Part shown: one piece after another, positions 51,461 to 60,305 of the stretch
Numbering within the stretch: the stretch's first letter is position 1
How the letters are laid out: each line of letters opens with the position of its first letter
Source of the DNA: CAMAVH01 sp964628235
GTDB lineage: Bacteria; Pseudomonadota; Alphaproteobacteria; SMXQ01
Reading direction: 5' to 3'
Length of the DNA stretch: 64,000 nucleotides
NCBI GenBank assembly: GCA_964628235.1
Contig: CAZVLU010000011.1
Coordinates: 1 to 64,000 of the forward strand
Program-made: the position numbers and the translations under genes
Notes under the pieces: model-generated
Database searches by the model: none
Told to the model about the DNA's origin: nothing
The model's input: the letters and a program-made list of their open reading frames with translations, nothing else

Positions 51461-52206
51461 CAGATCACTCCCGCGTCATGCAGCTTGGCGACCAAGTCGG
51501 CCGCAGTCTCGACCTTCACGCCGGCCGAGCGCTTGGGCGGCTCCTCGACCTTGAGGACCGTCAGGCGCGGCGCGACATCGACGCCGAGCGCCTCGGGCGT
51601 CACCGGCTCGATCGGTTTCTTCTTGGCCTTCATGATGTTGGGCAGCGAGGCGTAGCGCGGCTCGTTGAGGCGCAGGTCGGTCGTCACCACCGCCGGCAGC
51701 TTGACGGCGATCTTCTCCAGGCCGCCGTCGATCTCGCGCGTCACGGTGGCGCTCTCGCCGGCAATCTCGATCTTCGAGGCGAAGGTCGCCTGCGGCCAGC
51801 CGAGCAGCGCCGCCAGCATCTGGCCGGTCTGGTTGCAATCGTCGTCGATGGCCTGCTTGCCGAGGATCACCAGGCCGGGCTGCTCCTTGTCGATCACGGC
51901 CTTCAAGAGCTTGGCGACCGCCAGCGGCTCCAGCACCGCGTCGGTCAGCACATGGACGCCGCGGTCGGCCCCCATGGCGAGCGCGGTGCGGATCGTCTCG
52001 GTGGCGCCCTGCGGCCCGGCCGACACGATCACCACCTCGTCGGCGCCGCCCGCTTCCTTGATCCGCAGGGCTTCTTCCACCGCGATCTCGCAGAACGGGT
52101 TCATCGCCATCTTGACGTTCGCCATCTCGACGCCCGTGCCGTCCGCCTTGACGCGGACCTTCACGTTGGCGTCGATCACGCGCTTTACGGCTACCACAAT
52201 CTTCAT
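51460..52206 (-). CDS. etfB: Electron transfer flavoprotein beta subunit
   Basis: The 248-residue subunit has the EtfB N-terminus MKIVVAVKRVIDANVKVRV, the ALAMGADRGVHV nucleotide-binding segment and the recognition-loop region around DLRLNEPRYASLPNIMKAKKK. It binds AMP and docks to partner dehydrogenases through that loop. It starts 10 bases after the DHPD-like gene and overlaps etfA. This pair is additional in context; whether the genome has another etfBA cannot be seen. Confidence 0.95.
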   Translation of the reverse strand: MKIVVAVKRVIDANVKVRVKADGTGVEMANVKMAMNPFCEIAVEEALRIKEAGGADEVVIVSAGPQGATETIRTALAMGADRGVHVLTDAVLEPLAVAKLLKAVIDKEQPGLVILGKQAIDDDCNQTGQMLAALLGWPQATFASKIEIAGESATVTREIDGGLEKIAVKLPAVVTTDLRLNEPRYASLPNIMKAKKKPIEPVTPEALGVDVAPRLTVLKVEEPPKRSAGVKVETAADLVAKLHDAGVI

Positions 52207-52215
52207 CGCAAATTC

Positions 52216-53205
52216 CTAAAGCTTGAACAATTCATGCGTGGATTTGACGAACAAATCCTCGGTCGTCAGCTTGCGCGTCGTCATGCCCTGCTCGAAGGCG
52301 TAGCGCGTCATCGCCTCCAGCTCGGCGGCGTTCTCTTTGACACCGTAGCGCCAGAAGTCCCGTCCCATCAAGGCGCGCGCACGCTCCAATTCGTCGACCG
52401 GCCACGGCAGCGTGGTGAACAAATGGCCGACCTTCTCCATGTCGCGGTAGCACCATTCCTTCGCTTTCACGAAGGCGTTGTAGACGTTGACCGGCAGCCA
52501 GGGATGCTTTTCCACCAGTTCCTTCTTGATGCCGACCAGATGCATGATCGGGAAGATGCCGGTCTTCTTGAAATAGATTTCCTCAGTGGCGCGGTAGTCG
52601 GGAAACAGCCGCTGCACGGCGGGGTTCTTGCCGAAGCAAGAGGGCGCGCGCGCCGTCAGCAGCGCGTCGATCTTGCCGTCGTTCAGCAGGCCGGCCAGCG
52701 TTTCCGTGTTGTCGATCGGCTTGACCTCGATGCCGCCCGGCAGCTCGAGCTGCACGAAGGGCGTGCGGCCGCCCTCCTCCAGCCCGCCGGTGCGCCATTT
52801 GATGTCGGCGGGCTTGACGCCATATTCGTCCTGCAGGATGCCGCGCATCCACAGGCCGACCGTCATCTGATATTCCGGGATGCCGACGATCTTACCCTTC
52901 AAATCCGCCGGGCTCTTGATGCCTTTGTCCGTGCGGATGTAGATCGACGAATGGCGGAACATGCGCGACAGGAACACGGGGATCGCCACGAAGGGGCTGC
53001 CGGCGCGCGACACTTGCGTCATGTAGCTCGACATCGACAACTCGCTGACGTCGAACTCCTGATATTTGAAGCTGCGGTGGAACGCTTCTTCCGGCGACAT
53101 GGCGACGGGATAGACCTCGCAGCCGTCGATGCCGACATTGCCGTCGAACAGGCGGCGCGTGCGGTCGTAGTCGGTGCAGGCGAGGTTGAGGCGCACTTTC
53201 GTCAT
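52216..53205 (-). CDS. 4,5-dihydroxyphthalate decarboxylase-like protein 2
   Basis: The 329-residue protein belongs to the same family as the copies at 42 and 63 kb, with exactly the same length: DVSELSMSSYMTQ, VFLSRMFRHSSIYIR, DLKGKIVGIPEYQMTVGLWMRGIL and FPIMHLVGIKKELV are conserved. There is no signal peptide. It differs from copy 1 by the GLWMRGILQDEYGV segment shared with copy 3. Its position between pyrD and etfB, with 10-12 base gaps, ties it to this operon. The reaction is assumed to be decarboxylation of an aromatic or heterocyclic acid. Confidence 0.8.
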   Translation of the reverse strand: MTKVRLNLACTDYDRTRRLFDGNVGIDGCEVYPVAMSPEEAFHRSFKYQEFDVSELSMSSYMTQVSRAGSPFVAIPVFLSRMFRHSSIYIRTDKGIKSPADLKGKIVGIPEYQMTVGLWMRGILQDEYGVKPADIKWRTGGLEEGGRTPFVQLELPGGIEVKPIDNTETLAGLLNDGKIDALLTARAPSCFGKNPAVQRLFPDYRATEEIYFKKTGIFPIMHLVGIKKELVEKHPWLPVNVYNAFVKAKEWCYRDMEKVGHLFTTLPWPVDELERARALMGRDFWRYGVKENAAELEAMTRYAFEQGMTTRKLTTEDLFVKSTHELFKL

Positions 53206-53217
53206 GTCTTGTCTGGC

Positions 53218-54291
53218 CTACTTGCGATGATCGGCGCCGACCGCGTCGGCGACATGTTTGAATCCGTCCTGGCGTAGATGCTCGGCAAGGTCGCGCTTGA
53301 TCGCCACGACCAGCTCGGGGCCGTGGAACACCAGCGCCGAATAGAGCTGCACCAGCGACGCCCCGGCGCGAATCGCGCGATAGGCGTCGCTGCCGTTCAT
53401 GATGCCGCCGCAGCCGACGATGGGAATGCGCCCGCCGACCGCCTTGTACATCTCGCCGATGCACCAGCGCGCCTTCTCGGTCAGCGGCTTGCCCGACAGG
53501 CCGCCGGCTTCCGGCGCTTGCGGGCTTTTCAGCGTGGCGGGGCGGTCGATCGTGGTGTTGCCGATGATCAGGCCGTCGACCTTCGTTTCCAGCGCCACTT
53601 GGGCGATGTCCTCGATGGCCAGCAGATCGAGATCGGGGCCGACCTTGGCGAACAGCGGCGGGACTTTCGCGCCCGGCTGGATCGCCTTGGCGCGCGCCGC
53701 CAGCACGCGGGTCAGCAGGTCTTTCAACTGCTCGCGGCCTTGCAGGCTGCGCAGGCCTGGCGTGTTGGGCGAGGAGATGTTGCACACCAGATAGTCGGCG
53801 TAATTGGCGACCGCTTCTATGCCGATGGCATAGTCCGCCGCGCCATCTTGCGTGTCGCGGTTCTTGCCGACGTTCGCGCCGAAGATGCCTGTGGCCCCTC
53901 TTGCCTTGCGCGCCTTGACGCGTGCGAGGTACGGCTCCAGGCCGCCGCTGTTGAAGCCGAGGCGGTTGATGACGCCCTCGTCCTCTTCCAGACGGAACAG
54001 GCGCGGCTTGGGGTTGCCCGGCTGCGGCTTGGGCGTGACCGTGCCGGCCTCGCTGAAGCCGAAACCGAGCGCCAGCATGGCGTCGGGCACTTCCGCGCCC
54101 TTGTCGAAGCCAGCGGCGACGCCGACCGGGTTGGGAAAGCTCAATCCCAGCACCGTCGTCGCCAGAATCGGCTCGTCGGTCCCGCGATTCGTCCCGGCGA
54201 GACCCAGCTTAAGCCCGAGAATCGCCAAGCAATGCGCCGTCTCCGGCGAGAATAGCGTGAGAAACGGACGGGCGGTTTTGTAAGGAATCAT
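53218..54291 (-). CDS. pyrD: Dihydroorotate dehydrogenase, class 2 (quinone-dependent)
   Basis: The 357-residue membrane-associated flavoprotein oxidises dihydroorotate with quinone as acceptor. Motifs are GLSFPNPVGVAAGFDKGAEV, GTVTPKPQPGNPKPRLFR, the catalytic serine in NISSPNTPGLR, and GGIMNGSDAYRAIRAGASLVQLYSAL for FMN phosphate. A short N-terminal helix (about 1-30) fits class 2. It lies inside a catabolic operon: the upstream coxG gene ends 18 bases before, and the DHPD-like gene follows after 12. It may be the housekeeping enzyme or a variant acting on a related ring. Confidence 0.93.
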   Translation of the reverse strand: MIPYKTARPFLTLFSPETAHCLAILGLKLGLAGTNRGTDEPILATTVLGLSFPNPVGVAAGFDKGAEVPDAMLALGFGFSEAGTVTPKPQPGNPKPRLFRLEEDEGVINRLGFNSGGLEPYLARVKARKARGATGIFGANVGKNRDTQDGAADYAIGIEAVANYADYLVCNISSPNTPGLRSLQGREQLKDLLTRVLAARAKAIQPGAKVPPLFAKVGPDLDLLAIEDIAQVALETKVDGLIIGNTTIDRPATLKSPQAPEAGGLSGKPLTEKARWCIGEMYKAVGGRIPIVGCGGIMNGSDAYRAIRAGASLVQLYSALVFHGPELVVAIKRDLAEHLRQDGFKHVADAVGADHRK

Positions 54292-54309
54292 CGGCGACCT
54301 TGGCGTTTC

Positions 54310-54906
54310 TCAGGCTTTGCGCCCGAAGATAGCGTTGCGCAGCGCCCTAAAGAACAAGGAAAAGCCGGAAATCGGCTTGGCCGGCATCGGCACGCTGCGG
54401 ACCGCTTCAACCGGCGGCGCGCCCGGCGCGACGGGGGCCGCATTGGCGGCTTGATCGGCGGCCAGCATGGCCTTCAGGTTGTCCGCGAACTGGCCGACCA
54501 TCATCGAGGCCATGTCCTGAATCATGCCGGCGCCGCGGCCATATTGCGCGACCGCGCCCGACAGCATCAGGTTGGTGTGGATCAGCACTTTGGAGCCTTC
54601 CGGCGACGGCTCCAGGCGGAAGTCCGCCGTGGCGTTCGCGCCGCCGCGGCCTTTGGAATCTGTGCCCGAGGCCTTCACGCGCGCCGTCTGCGTCGCGTCG
54701 TTGATGTCCTCGAACTTGACTTGGCCGGCGAAGGACAGCGTCACCGGGCCGAGCTTCACGCCGATCTTGCCCTTGTAGGTCGTGGGGTCGACCACCTGGG
54801 TCAGCTCCGCGCCCGGCATGCAGGGCGCGATGCGCTCGATGTCCATCAGCACCTTCCAGGCGTCGGCGGGCGGCAGCGGGACCGTGAACGAGGTATCGAA
54901 CTCCAT
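54310..54906 (-). CDS. coxG: CoxG-like SRPBCC protein
   Basis: The 198-residue protein has the CO-dehydrogenase subunit G fold (about residues 1-150): MEFDTSFTVPLPPADAWKVLMD, CMPGAELT, YKGKIGVKLGPVTLSFAG and MIQDMASMMVGQFADNL. The C-terminus is alanine/proline-rich and ends in a hydrophobic basic segment (FSLFFRALRNAIFGRKA) that may anchor it to the membrane, as proposed for CoxG. It would help mature or tether the CoxMSL-type hydroxylase encoded at 44.5-48.2 kb. It overlaps neither neighbour; gaps are 11 and 18 bases. Confidence 0.88.
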   Translation of the reverse strand: MEFDTSFTVPLPPADAWKVLMDIERIAPCMPGAELTQVVDPTTYKGKIGVKLGPVTLSFAGQVKFEDINDATQTARVKASGTDSKGRGGANATADFRLEPSPEGSKVLIHTNLMLSGAVAQYGRGAGMIQDMASMMVGQFADNLKAMLAADQAANAAPVAPGAPPVEAVRSVPMPAKPISGFSLFFRALRNAIFGRKA

Positions 54907-54917
54907 AAGCGGACTCC

Positions 54918-56219
54918 TTAACGCGGGGGCGCGCCGAGCGTTTCAGCCACCCAACGCGAGGCGGCGAACAGCTTGGCGTCTTGCCAGAGGGGGGCGATGA
55001 GCTGGATCGAGATCGGCAGACCGTTGGGGCCCTTGTGCGTCGGCAGGCTCATACTCGGGGCGTGCAGCATCGTCCAGAAGGACTGAAAGCGCGTGTCGCC
55101 GGTCCAGCCGAGGCCTTCCGGCGCTTCGCCCGGCACGCAGGGCGCCAGCAGGATGTCGTAATCGGCGATGAGCTTGTTGAGCAGCGCGCGGCAATGGGCC
55201 GTGGCGGTCGCCGCCTTGAGGTAGTCATCGTAGCCCATCGCCTGGCCCTTGCGCACGATCTCGGCGAGCTTGGGACTGATCATGTCGGCGTGATCGGCCC
55301 ATTCGACGGCCATCGAGCGGGCGCGCTCGTAATTGTTGATGCCGTCGCGCGCTTGCGCCAGCGCCTCGAAATCCACCGGCAGCTTGAGCTCCGAGACTTG
55401 CGCGCCGGCTTGCGCGAGACGCGCTGCGGCATCTTCCACCGCTTCGACGGTGGCTGGCTCGGCGGTATTCCACAGCGGCGTGCGGCACAGGCCGATGCGC
55501 GGTTTCGGCAACGTCGCATCGGACGGTTTGCGATTCAGCAGCGCGGCGGCGACCAGCTCGACCGAGTCGAGATCGCGGCCGAGCAAGCCGACGGTGTCGA
55601 GGGTTTCGGCCGCGAGCTTGAGGCCGGCACGGCTGATCGCGCCATAGGTCGGCTTATAGCCGACAATGCCGCAGAACGACGCCGGGCGATGGATCGAGCC
55701 GCCGGTCTGGGTGCCGAAGGCGACCGGGCATTGGCCGGCGGCGACGGCGGCGGCGGAACCGGACGACGAGCCGCCCGGCGTGCGTGAAGGCTGATGCGGA
55801 TTGGTCGTCGGGCCTGGCGCCACGCCGGCAAATTCGGCGGTCACCGTCTTGCCGAGGATCAGCGCGCCGGCGCGGCGCGCTTCGGCGACGGACGCGGCGT
55901 CGATCGCCGGACGATGGCCTTTATAAATCGGCGAGCCCATCTCGGTCGGCATCTCGGAGGTGTCGAAGACATCCTTGATGCCGATCGGCAGGCCGTGCAG
56001 CGCGCCTTTGCTCGGGGCTTTGTCCAACGCCTTGGCCTGGCGCAGCACCAAGTCGGGATCGAAGAAGCTCCAGGCCTGTAAAGTCGGCTCGCGCGCCTGG
56101 ATGCTCTCGATGCAGCTTTTGGCGACGGCCTCGACGGTGAGATCGCCGTTGCCCACACGGCGAACGATCTCGCGCGCGGACAGCGCGGAGATCGCAGCCG
56201 ATGTGGCGGACGCTGTCAC
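54918..56219 (-). CDS. Amidase signature family protein
   Basis: The 433-residue cytoplasmic enzyme has the amidase-signature Ser-cisSer-Lys triad: lysine in LPIGIKDVFD, and serines in the GGSSSGSAAAVAAG and FGTQTGGSIHRPASF stretches. Family members hydrolyse amides and related C-N bonds (allophanate hydrolase, biuret and urea-type amidases, GatA). The start is GTG at 56219, 5 bases after the preceding stop; longer upstream frames overlap the previous gene and look non-coding. It fits ring-opened amide intermediates from a pyrimidine-like ring, but the substrate is unproved. Confidence 0.85.
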   Translation of the reverse strand: MTASATSAAISALSAREIVRRVGNGDLTVEAVAKSCIESIQAREPTLQAWSFFDPDLVLRQAKALDKAPSKGALHGLPIGIKDVFDTSEMPTEMGSPIYKGHRPAIDAASVAEARRAGALILGKTVTAEFAGVAPGPTTNPHQPSRTPGGSSSGSAAAVAAGQCPVAFGTQTGGSIHRPASFCGIVGYKPTYGAISRAGLKLAAETLDTVGLLGRDLDSVELVAAALLNRKPSDATLPKPRIGLCRTPLWNTAEPATVEAVEDAAARLAQAGAQVSELKLPVDFEALAQARDGINNYERARSMAVEWADHADMISPKLAEIVRKGQAMGYDDYLKAATATAHCRALLNKLIADYDILLAPCVPGEAPEGLGWTGDTRFQSFWTMLHAPSMSLPTHKGPNGLPISIQLIAPLWQDAKLFAASRWVAETLGAPPR

Positions 56220-56223
56220 GCGA

Positions 56224-57708
56224 TTAGGACTTCGCGGCCTGGCCAGCCGAGGTCCCGGCGATGCGGCCGAACACGGAGCCCGAGGTGAGGCCCGAGCCGC
56301 CCGGATAGTTGAAGTAGAACAGACCGCCGACCATCTCGCCCGCCGCATAGAGGCCGGGGATGGGCTGCATATCCATGTTCATCACTTCGCCGTCGGTGGT
56401 GATCCGCACGCCGCCGAAGGTGAAGGTGATGCCGCAGGTGACGGCATAGGCCTCGAACGGGCCTTCATCGATCGTGTTGGCCCAGTTGGTCTTGTTGATG
56501 GCCAGGCCCTTGGTGCCGCGGCCGTCCTTGATGTTCGGATTGAAGGTTTTGTCCTTCTGCACCGCCGCGTTGTAGTCCTTCACGGTCTTCAAGAATTCTT
56601 CGGCGTTGACGCCTTCGAGCTTGCTGGCCAGCTCCTCGATGGTGTTGGCGCGCACCTTGGTGACCTGCTTGATCTTATATTCGTCGCGCAGCATCGGGAT
56701 GATCTTGCTGTCGAAGATCTGCCAGGCGAACTGGCCCGGCTGCTCCAGCACCATGCGGCCGTATTTGGCGTAGGTGTAGTTGCGGAAATCCGCGCCTTCG
56801 TCGAGGAAGCGCTTGCCGGTCGCGTTGACCATGATCGACAGCGGATAGGAATATTTCTGGAATTGATCGCCGACGGCAAGATCGCCGAATTCCGGCGCGT
56901 TCAATTCCCAACCGACGGCGTGGCAGCCCGACCATTGGCCGTAGGGGCTGGCGCCGATGCCCAGCGCCATGTTGAGGCCATCGCCCTGGTTGAAGCGCGA
57001 GCCGCGCACCTTCGCCACGTCCCAGCCGGGGCCGAGATAGCGCGTGCGCATTTCGGTGTTGGCCTCGAAGCCGCCGCAGGCGAGCACGACCGACTTGGCC
57101 GACATCTCTTCGATCTTGCCGTTGCGGCGGACCTTGACGCCGGAGACGCGCAGGCCGTCATAGATCAGTTCCAGCACGCGGGTCTCGTACATCACCTCGA
57201 CGCCGTTCTTCTTGGCCGAAGCGGTCCACATATCGACGAGGCCGGGGCCGCCGCCGACGGCTTCGAGCGTCAAGCCGCCCCAGAACTTGAACTTGCCGTC
57301 GATCTTGTAAGCCTGGCGGCCGAAGATCGGCACGAAGCGGATGCCGTTCTTCTGCATCCACTTGAGCGCGTCGAAGCTCTGGGTCACCAGCAGCTCGACC
57401 AGATTGGGATCGGCGCGATATTGCGTGACGCGGGCCATGTCGTCGAAGAACTGGTCTTGCGTGTAGGTGCCGAAATCGCTGTTGGCGACTTCCTGGTCCG
57501 ACAGGTCCGGCACTAAAGAGCGGATATCGTCGACGCCGTTATAGACGACGCGCATGGCGCCTGAGGTGAAACGCGTGTTGCCGCCGCATTCGTCCTCCGG
57601 GGCCGCTTCGACGATGCGCACCGTGGCGCCTTGTTCCTTGGCGGCGATAGCAGCGCAAAAAGCGGCGTTGCCGCCACCGACCACGATCACGTCAACTTGG
57701 TTCGTCAT
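56224..57708 (-). CDS. FAD-dependent dehydrogenase, tricarballylate dehydrogenase (TcuA)-like
   Basis: The 494-residue flavoprotein belongs to the fumarate reductase/TcuA family. FAD motifs are VIVVGGGNAAFCAAIAA with ECGGNTRFTSGAMR near the N-terminus and GLYAAGEMVGGLFYFNYPGGSGLTSGSVFGR near the C-terminus. Between them the capping domain has SIMVNATGKRFLDEGADF. It has no signal peptide. As the first gene of the seven-gene operon it is a good candidate to reduce the ETF encoded at the end. TcuA oxidises tricarballylate to cis-aconitate, but a different carboxylate may be used here. Confidence 0.85.
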   Translation of the reverse strand: MTNQVDVIVVGGGNAAFCAAIAAKEQGATVRIVEAAPEDECGGNTRFTSGAMRVVYNGVDDIRSLVPDLSDQEVANSDFGTYTQDQFFDDMARVTQYRADPNLVELLVTQSFDALKWMQKNGIRFVPIFGRQAYKIDGKFKFWGGLTLEAVGGGPGLVDMWTASAKKNGVEVMYETRVLELIYDGLRVSGVKVRRNGKIEEMSAKSVVLACGGFEANTEMRTRYLGPGWDVAKVRGSRFNQGDGLNMALGIGASPYGQWSGCHAVGWELNAPEFGDLAVGDQFQKYSYPLSIMVNATGKRFLDEGADFRNYTYAKYGRMVLEQPGQFAWQIFDSKIIPMLRDEYKIKQVTKVRANTIEELASKLEGVNAEEFLKTVKDYNAAVQKDKTFNPNIKDGRGTKGLAINKTNWANTIDEGPFEAYAVTCGITFTFGGVRITTDGEVMNMDMQPIPGLYAAGEMVGGLFYFNYPGGSGLTSGSVFGRIAGTSAGQAAKS

Positions 57709-57807
57709 TTGATCCTTCTGATCCTTCCCGTGCCGGCCTTGCGCCCGCTTGTCAAAATCACGTCCTGCCGCGCCGTTGCAGCGCAGAGGGCTCTCTACTC
57801 TACTCGA

Positions 57808-58893
57808 TTATTTGCAGCCACAGGTGGCGGTGTGGACATGCGCGAGCTTGCGCGCCACGACCTTCCACTCGATCTTTTCGCCGCCGCGGTAAATCAGCGC
57901 CTTCTCTTCCGGGCCGTCGACCTTCATCTCCTCGGGCGCAGTCCATTCCTCGGTGCCGAGCGTGATGGTGTCCTCGTTCGGCTCCAGGCCGTAATGCTTG
58001 GGGCCGTTCAGGCTGGCGAACATCTCGAGCTTGTCGAGCTTGCCTTCCTTGGCGAAGGTCTTGGCGTAGCTTTCGATGGCGACCGGCGCGTTGAACAGGC
58101 CGGCGGCGCCGGTCACGGCGAGCTTTTTGGTCACCGGATGGGGCGCCGAATCGGTGCCGAGCCAGAACTTGCCGTCGCCCGACGTCGCCGCCTCGACCAG
58201 CGCCTTGCGGTCGTCCTCGGTCTTGATGACCGGCATGCAATACATGTAGGGCTTGAGGCCCCAGCCGAGCCAGTCGGTGCGGTTGAGCAGCAGATGATAG
58301 GGCGTGATGGTGCCGCCGAGTTGCGGCGACATCTCGCGCACGAAATCGACGCCGATGCGCGATGAAACATGCTCAAGCACGACGCGCAGCTTGGGGAACG
58401 CTTTCAGCAGCGGCGCGAGCCGCCGCTCGATGAACACGGCTTCGCGGTCGAAGATATCGACTTCGGGATCGACTTCCTCGCCATGGATCAGCAGCGTCAT
58501 GCCGATCTTCTCCATCCGCTCGAAAACCTTCCAGGCCTTGCGGATGTCGGTGACGCCGTAGCTCGAATTGGTCGTGGCATTGGCGGGATAGAGCTTCACG
58601 GCGGTGAAGACCTTGTCCTTGAAGCCGATCTCGACCTCGTTGGGGTCGGTATCGTCGGTCAGGTAGCAGGTCATCAACGGCTTGAAATTAGAGCCTTCGG
58701 GCAGCGCCGCCAGGATGCGCTCGCGATAGGCGATGGCGTCCTTCACGTTCAGGACCGGCGGCAGCAGATTGGGCATGATGATGGCGCGGCCGAAATTATG
58801 CGCCGTGAAGGGGAGCGCGGCCTTCAGCATGGCGCCGTCGCGCACATGCAGGTGCCAATCGTCGGGTTTGCGAATGGTGATGGACTGGGTCAT
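57808..58893 (-). CDS. pyrC: Dihydroorotase (class II, PyrC)
   Basis: The 361-residue zinc enzyme cyclises carbamoyl-aspartate to dihydroorotate or runs in reverse. Binuclear-site residues are present: H14 and H16 in DDWHLHVRDG, the carboxylated lysine in AVKLYPANATT, histidines in LLIHGEEVD and LEHVSSRIG, and the aspartate in LGTDSAPH. The start at 58893 (MTQSITIRKP) fits E. coli PyrC (348 residues). It lies 99 bp upstream of the TcuA-like gene on the same strand and could be cotranscribed. The C-terminal end HTATCGCK is unusual and cysteine-containing. Confidence 0.9.
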   Translation of the reverse strand: MTQSITIRKPDDWHLHVRDGAMLKAALPFTAHNFGRAIIMPNLLPPVLNVKDAIAYRERILAALPEGSNFKPLMTCYLTDDTDPNEVEIGFKDKVFTAVKLYPANATTNSSYGVTDIRKAWKVFERMEKIGMTLLIHGEEVDPEVDIFDREAVFIERRLAPLLKAFPKLRVVLEHVSSRIGVDFVREMSPQLGGTITPYHLLLNRTDWLGWGLKPYMYCMPVIKTEDDRKALVEAATSGDGKFWLGTDSAPHPVTKKLAVTGAAGLFNAPVAIESYAKTFAKEGKLDKLEMFASLNGPKHYGLEPNEDTITLGTEEWTAPEEMKVDGPEEKALIYRGGEKIEWKVVARKLAHVHTATCGCK

Positions 58894-59192
58894 CGGAAAT
58901 CCCGTCACTCAGCGACAGCCGGGCTGGACTGGGGTGGTCAGAGCCGAGGCGAAAATTGCAGCCGCCATTGGGAGACATCCTGAAAAAGGGTGAACCAAAG
59001 TCGTGGGGGAATTAAGCCCCTCCACTGTCCTAAAATCAATAACTATTCCCAATTTTAGCACAGTCGGTAGAAAATAGCGCAGCAGGTCCGGCTCAGGTAA
59101 CTTCGTGACTCGGATGTCTCAAAACCTTCATGGCCTGGGAAATCCCCGCCCTTTTCCGCCCTTTTGGACGGATGAAAGACCGGGCGGCCGCT
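58894..59192. other. Intergenic region upstream of pyrC, candidate XRE box
   Basis: No gene is seen. TTCCCAATTT at 59046-59055 recurs in inverted orientation at 60180-60189 upstream of the XRE gene, which suggests a shared regulator site. The promoter of pyrC and possibly of the operon lies here. Confidence 0.45.
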
Positions 59193-60077
59193 TTAGTTAT
59201 CTTGGCGTTTGATCATCTCGCGAAGATGTTCGGCAGCCGCGACGCCCTTCAGGGCCCGCTTCCACATCTGGTCCACCGCCTTGTGATGCAAGCTGAGCGC
59301 TTCGGGCGCCGACGTGATCATGGCGACGCCGACGCGCACGTTCGGCTGCTCGCCGAGGCGGAACGGGCTGACCGTGAGGACCTGGCGGTCCGGCTGGCGG
59401 AAAATCTGGAAACCTGTGTGCGGCAAGGTGTCGGGCACGATGCCGATTTGCACGCCGATCGGCTCGCTCTCGACCAGTTGGGCGAAATGGTCGACCTCAG
59501 CGCGCGCCAGCTCGCGGCGCTCGCGCTGCGTCTTTGGCGGCAAATCGAGCCGTCCGACCAAGCCGTTGCGCAGAAAGCGGTCGACTTCCGAGGCGGCGAT
59601 GAGATTGACCACGCCGGGCTGGCGCTTGCGGTAGCTGTCGCGGCGCTGCTGCAGGATGTTCATGATGTCGCCCACTTCGTTTATGGCGCGGGCGCGGTCT
59701 TCAAGGTTTTCGGGGATGCTTTCTTCCAGCACTTTGGCGAGCGTGGCGACGAACTTGTCGGAGCCGAGCAACGATGAGATCGGGCCGGCGAGCACGACGA
59801 TATGTTCGGCATTCTCCTCGATCTGGCGCATACGCTCGAAGTAGCTGACGGCCGAGGCGACATATTCGACGCCGACCCCGAGCAGGGTTGGCACCGAGAC
59901 GTTGAGCATCTCGGCGAGCTTCTCCAGCGTGTCGATCTTGGCCAGCTCGCCCTTCTCGAAGCGGTAGAGCGCCGTGCGCGAGATGCCGATGCGGCGCGCG
60001 ATCTCCTCGGCGGACAGGCCGGAGCCGAGGCGGAAGGCTTTGAGGCGATTGCCGATGTCGTCGAACCGAATAGCCAT
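59193..60077 (-). CDS. XRE-family transcriptional regulator
   Basis: The 294-residue protein has an N-terminal Cro/C1-type helix-turn-helix (IGNRLKAFRLGSGLSAEEIARRIGISRTALYRFEKGE, split over residues 7-45) and a long C-terminal domain (about 75-294) likely to bind an effector. The start at 60077 (MAIRFDD) is preferred over the longer frame. It is transcribed in the same direction as pyrC and the catabolic operon, ending 299 bp before the pyrC start. Repeats resembling its own upstream sites occur before pyrC, so it probably regulates itself and the operon. Confidence 0.85.
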   Translation of the reverse strand: MAIRFDDIGNRLKAFRLGSGLSAEEIARRIGISRTALYRFEKGELAKIDTLEKLAEMLNVSVPTLLGVGVEYVASAVSYFERMRQIEENAEHIVVLAGPISSLLGSDKFVATLAKVLEESIPENLEDRARAINEVGDIMNILQQRRDSYRKRQPGVVNLIAASEVDRFLRNGLVGRLDLPPKTQRERRELARAEVDHFAQLVESEPIGVQIGIVPDTLPHTGFQIFRQPDRQVLTVSPFRLGEQPNVRVGVAMITSAPEALSLHHKAVDQMWKRALKGVAAAEHLREMIKRQDN

Positions 60078-60096
60078 GGCGAGCGATATCCCTTGA

Positions 60097-60191
60097 TCCC
60101 AAAATAGTCCCGCATGACATATTTTTGGGACGGTGGACGATAACCCGCGAAGGAATTCGATTCCTGGGAAATATTCGCCAAATTGGGAAAT
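60097..60191. promoter_or_regulatory. Inverted and direct repeats upstream of the XRE regulator
   Basis: TCCCAAAA (60097-60104) and TTTTGGGA (60123-60130) form an inverted repeat. TGGGAAAT occurs at 60165-60172 and again at 60184-60191, a 19-base spacing. All sites share a TTGGGA-type core and lie 20-115 bases upstream of the XRE start, fitting autoregulation. Confidence 0.55.
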
Positions 60192-60305
60192 GTCCTGTGG
60201 ATAGCGTGGATAAGCCGAAATCTGCGCCAAAACGGCAACGGCCGCTCCGATCAGGGAGCGGCCGCAGCGCGAAACGCAATTCGGTACGCTATCGAACCGT
60301 GCCGC

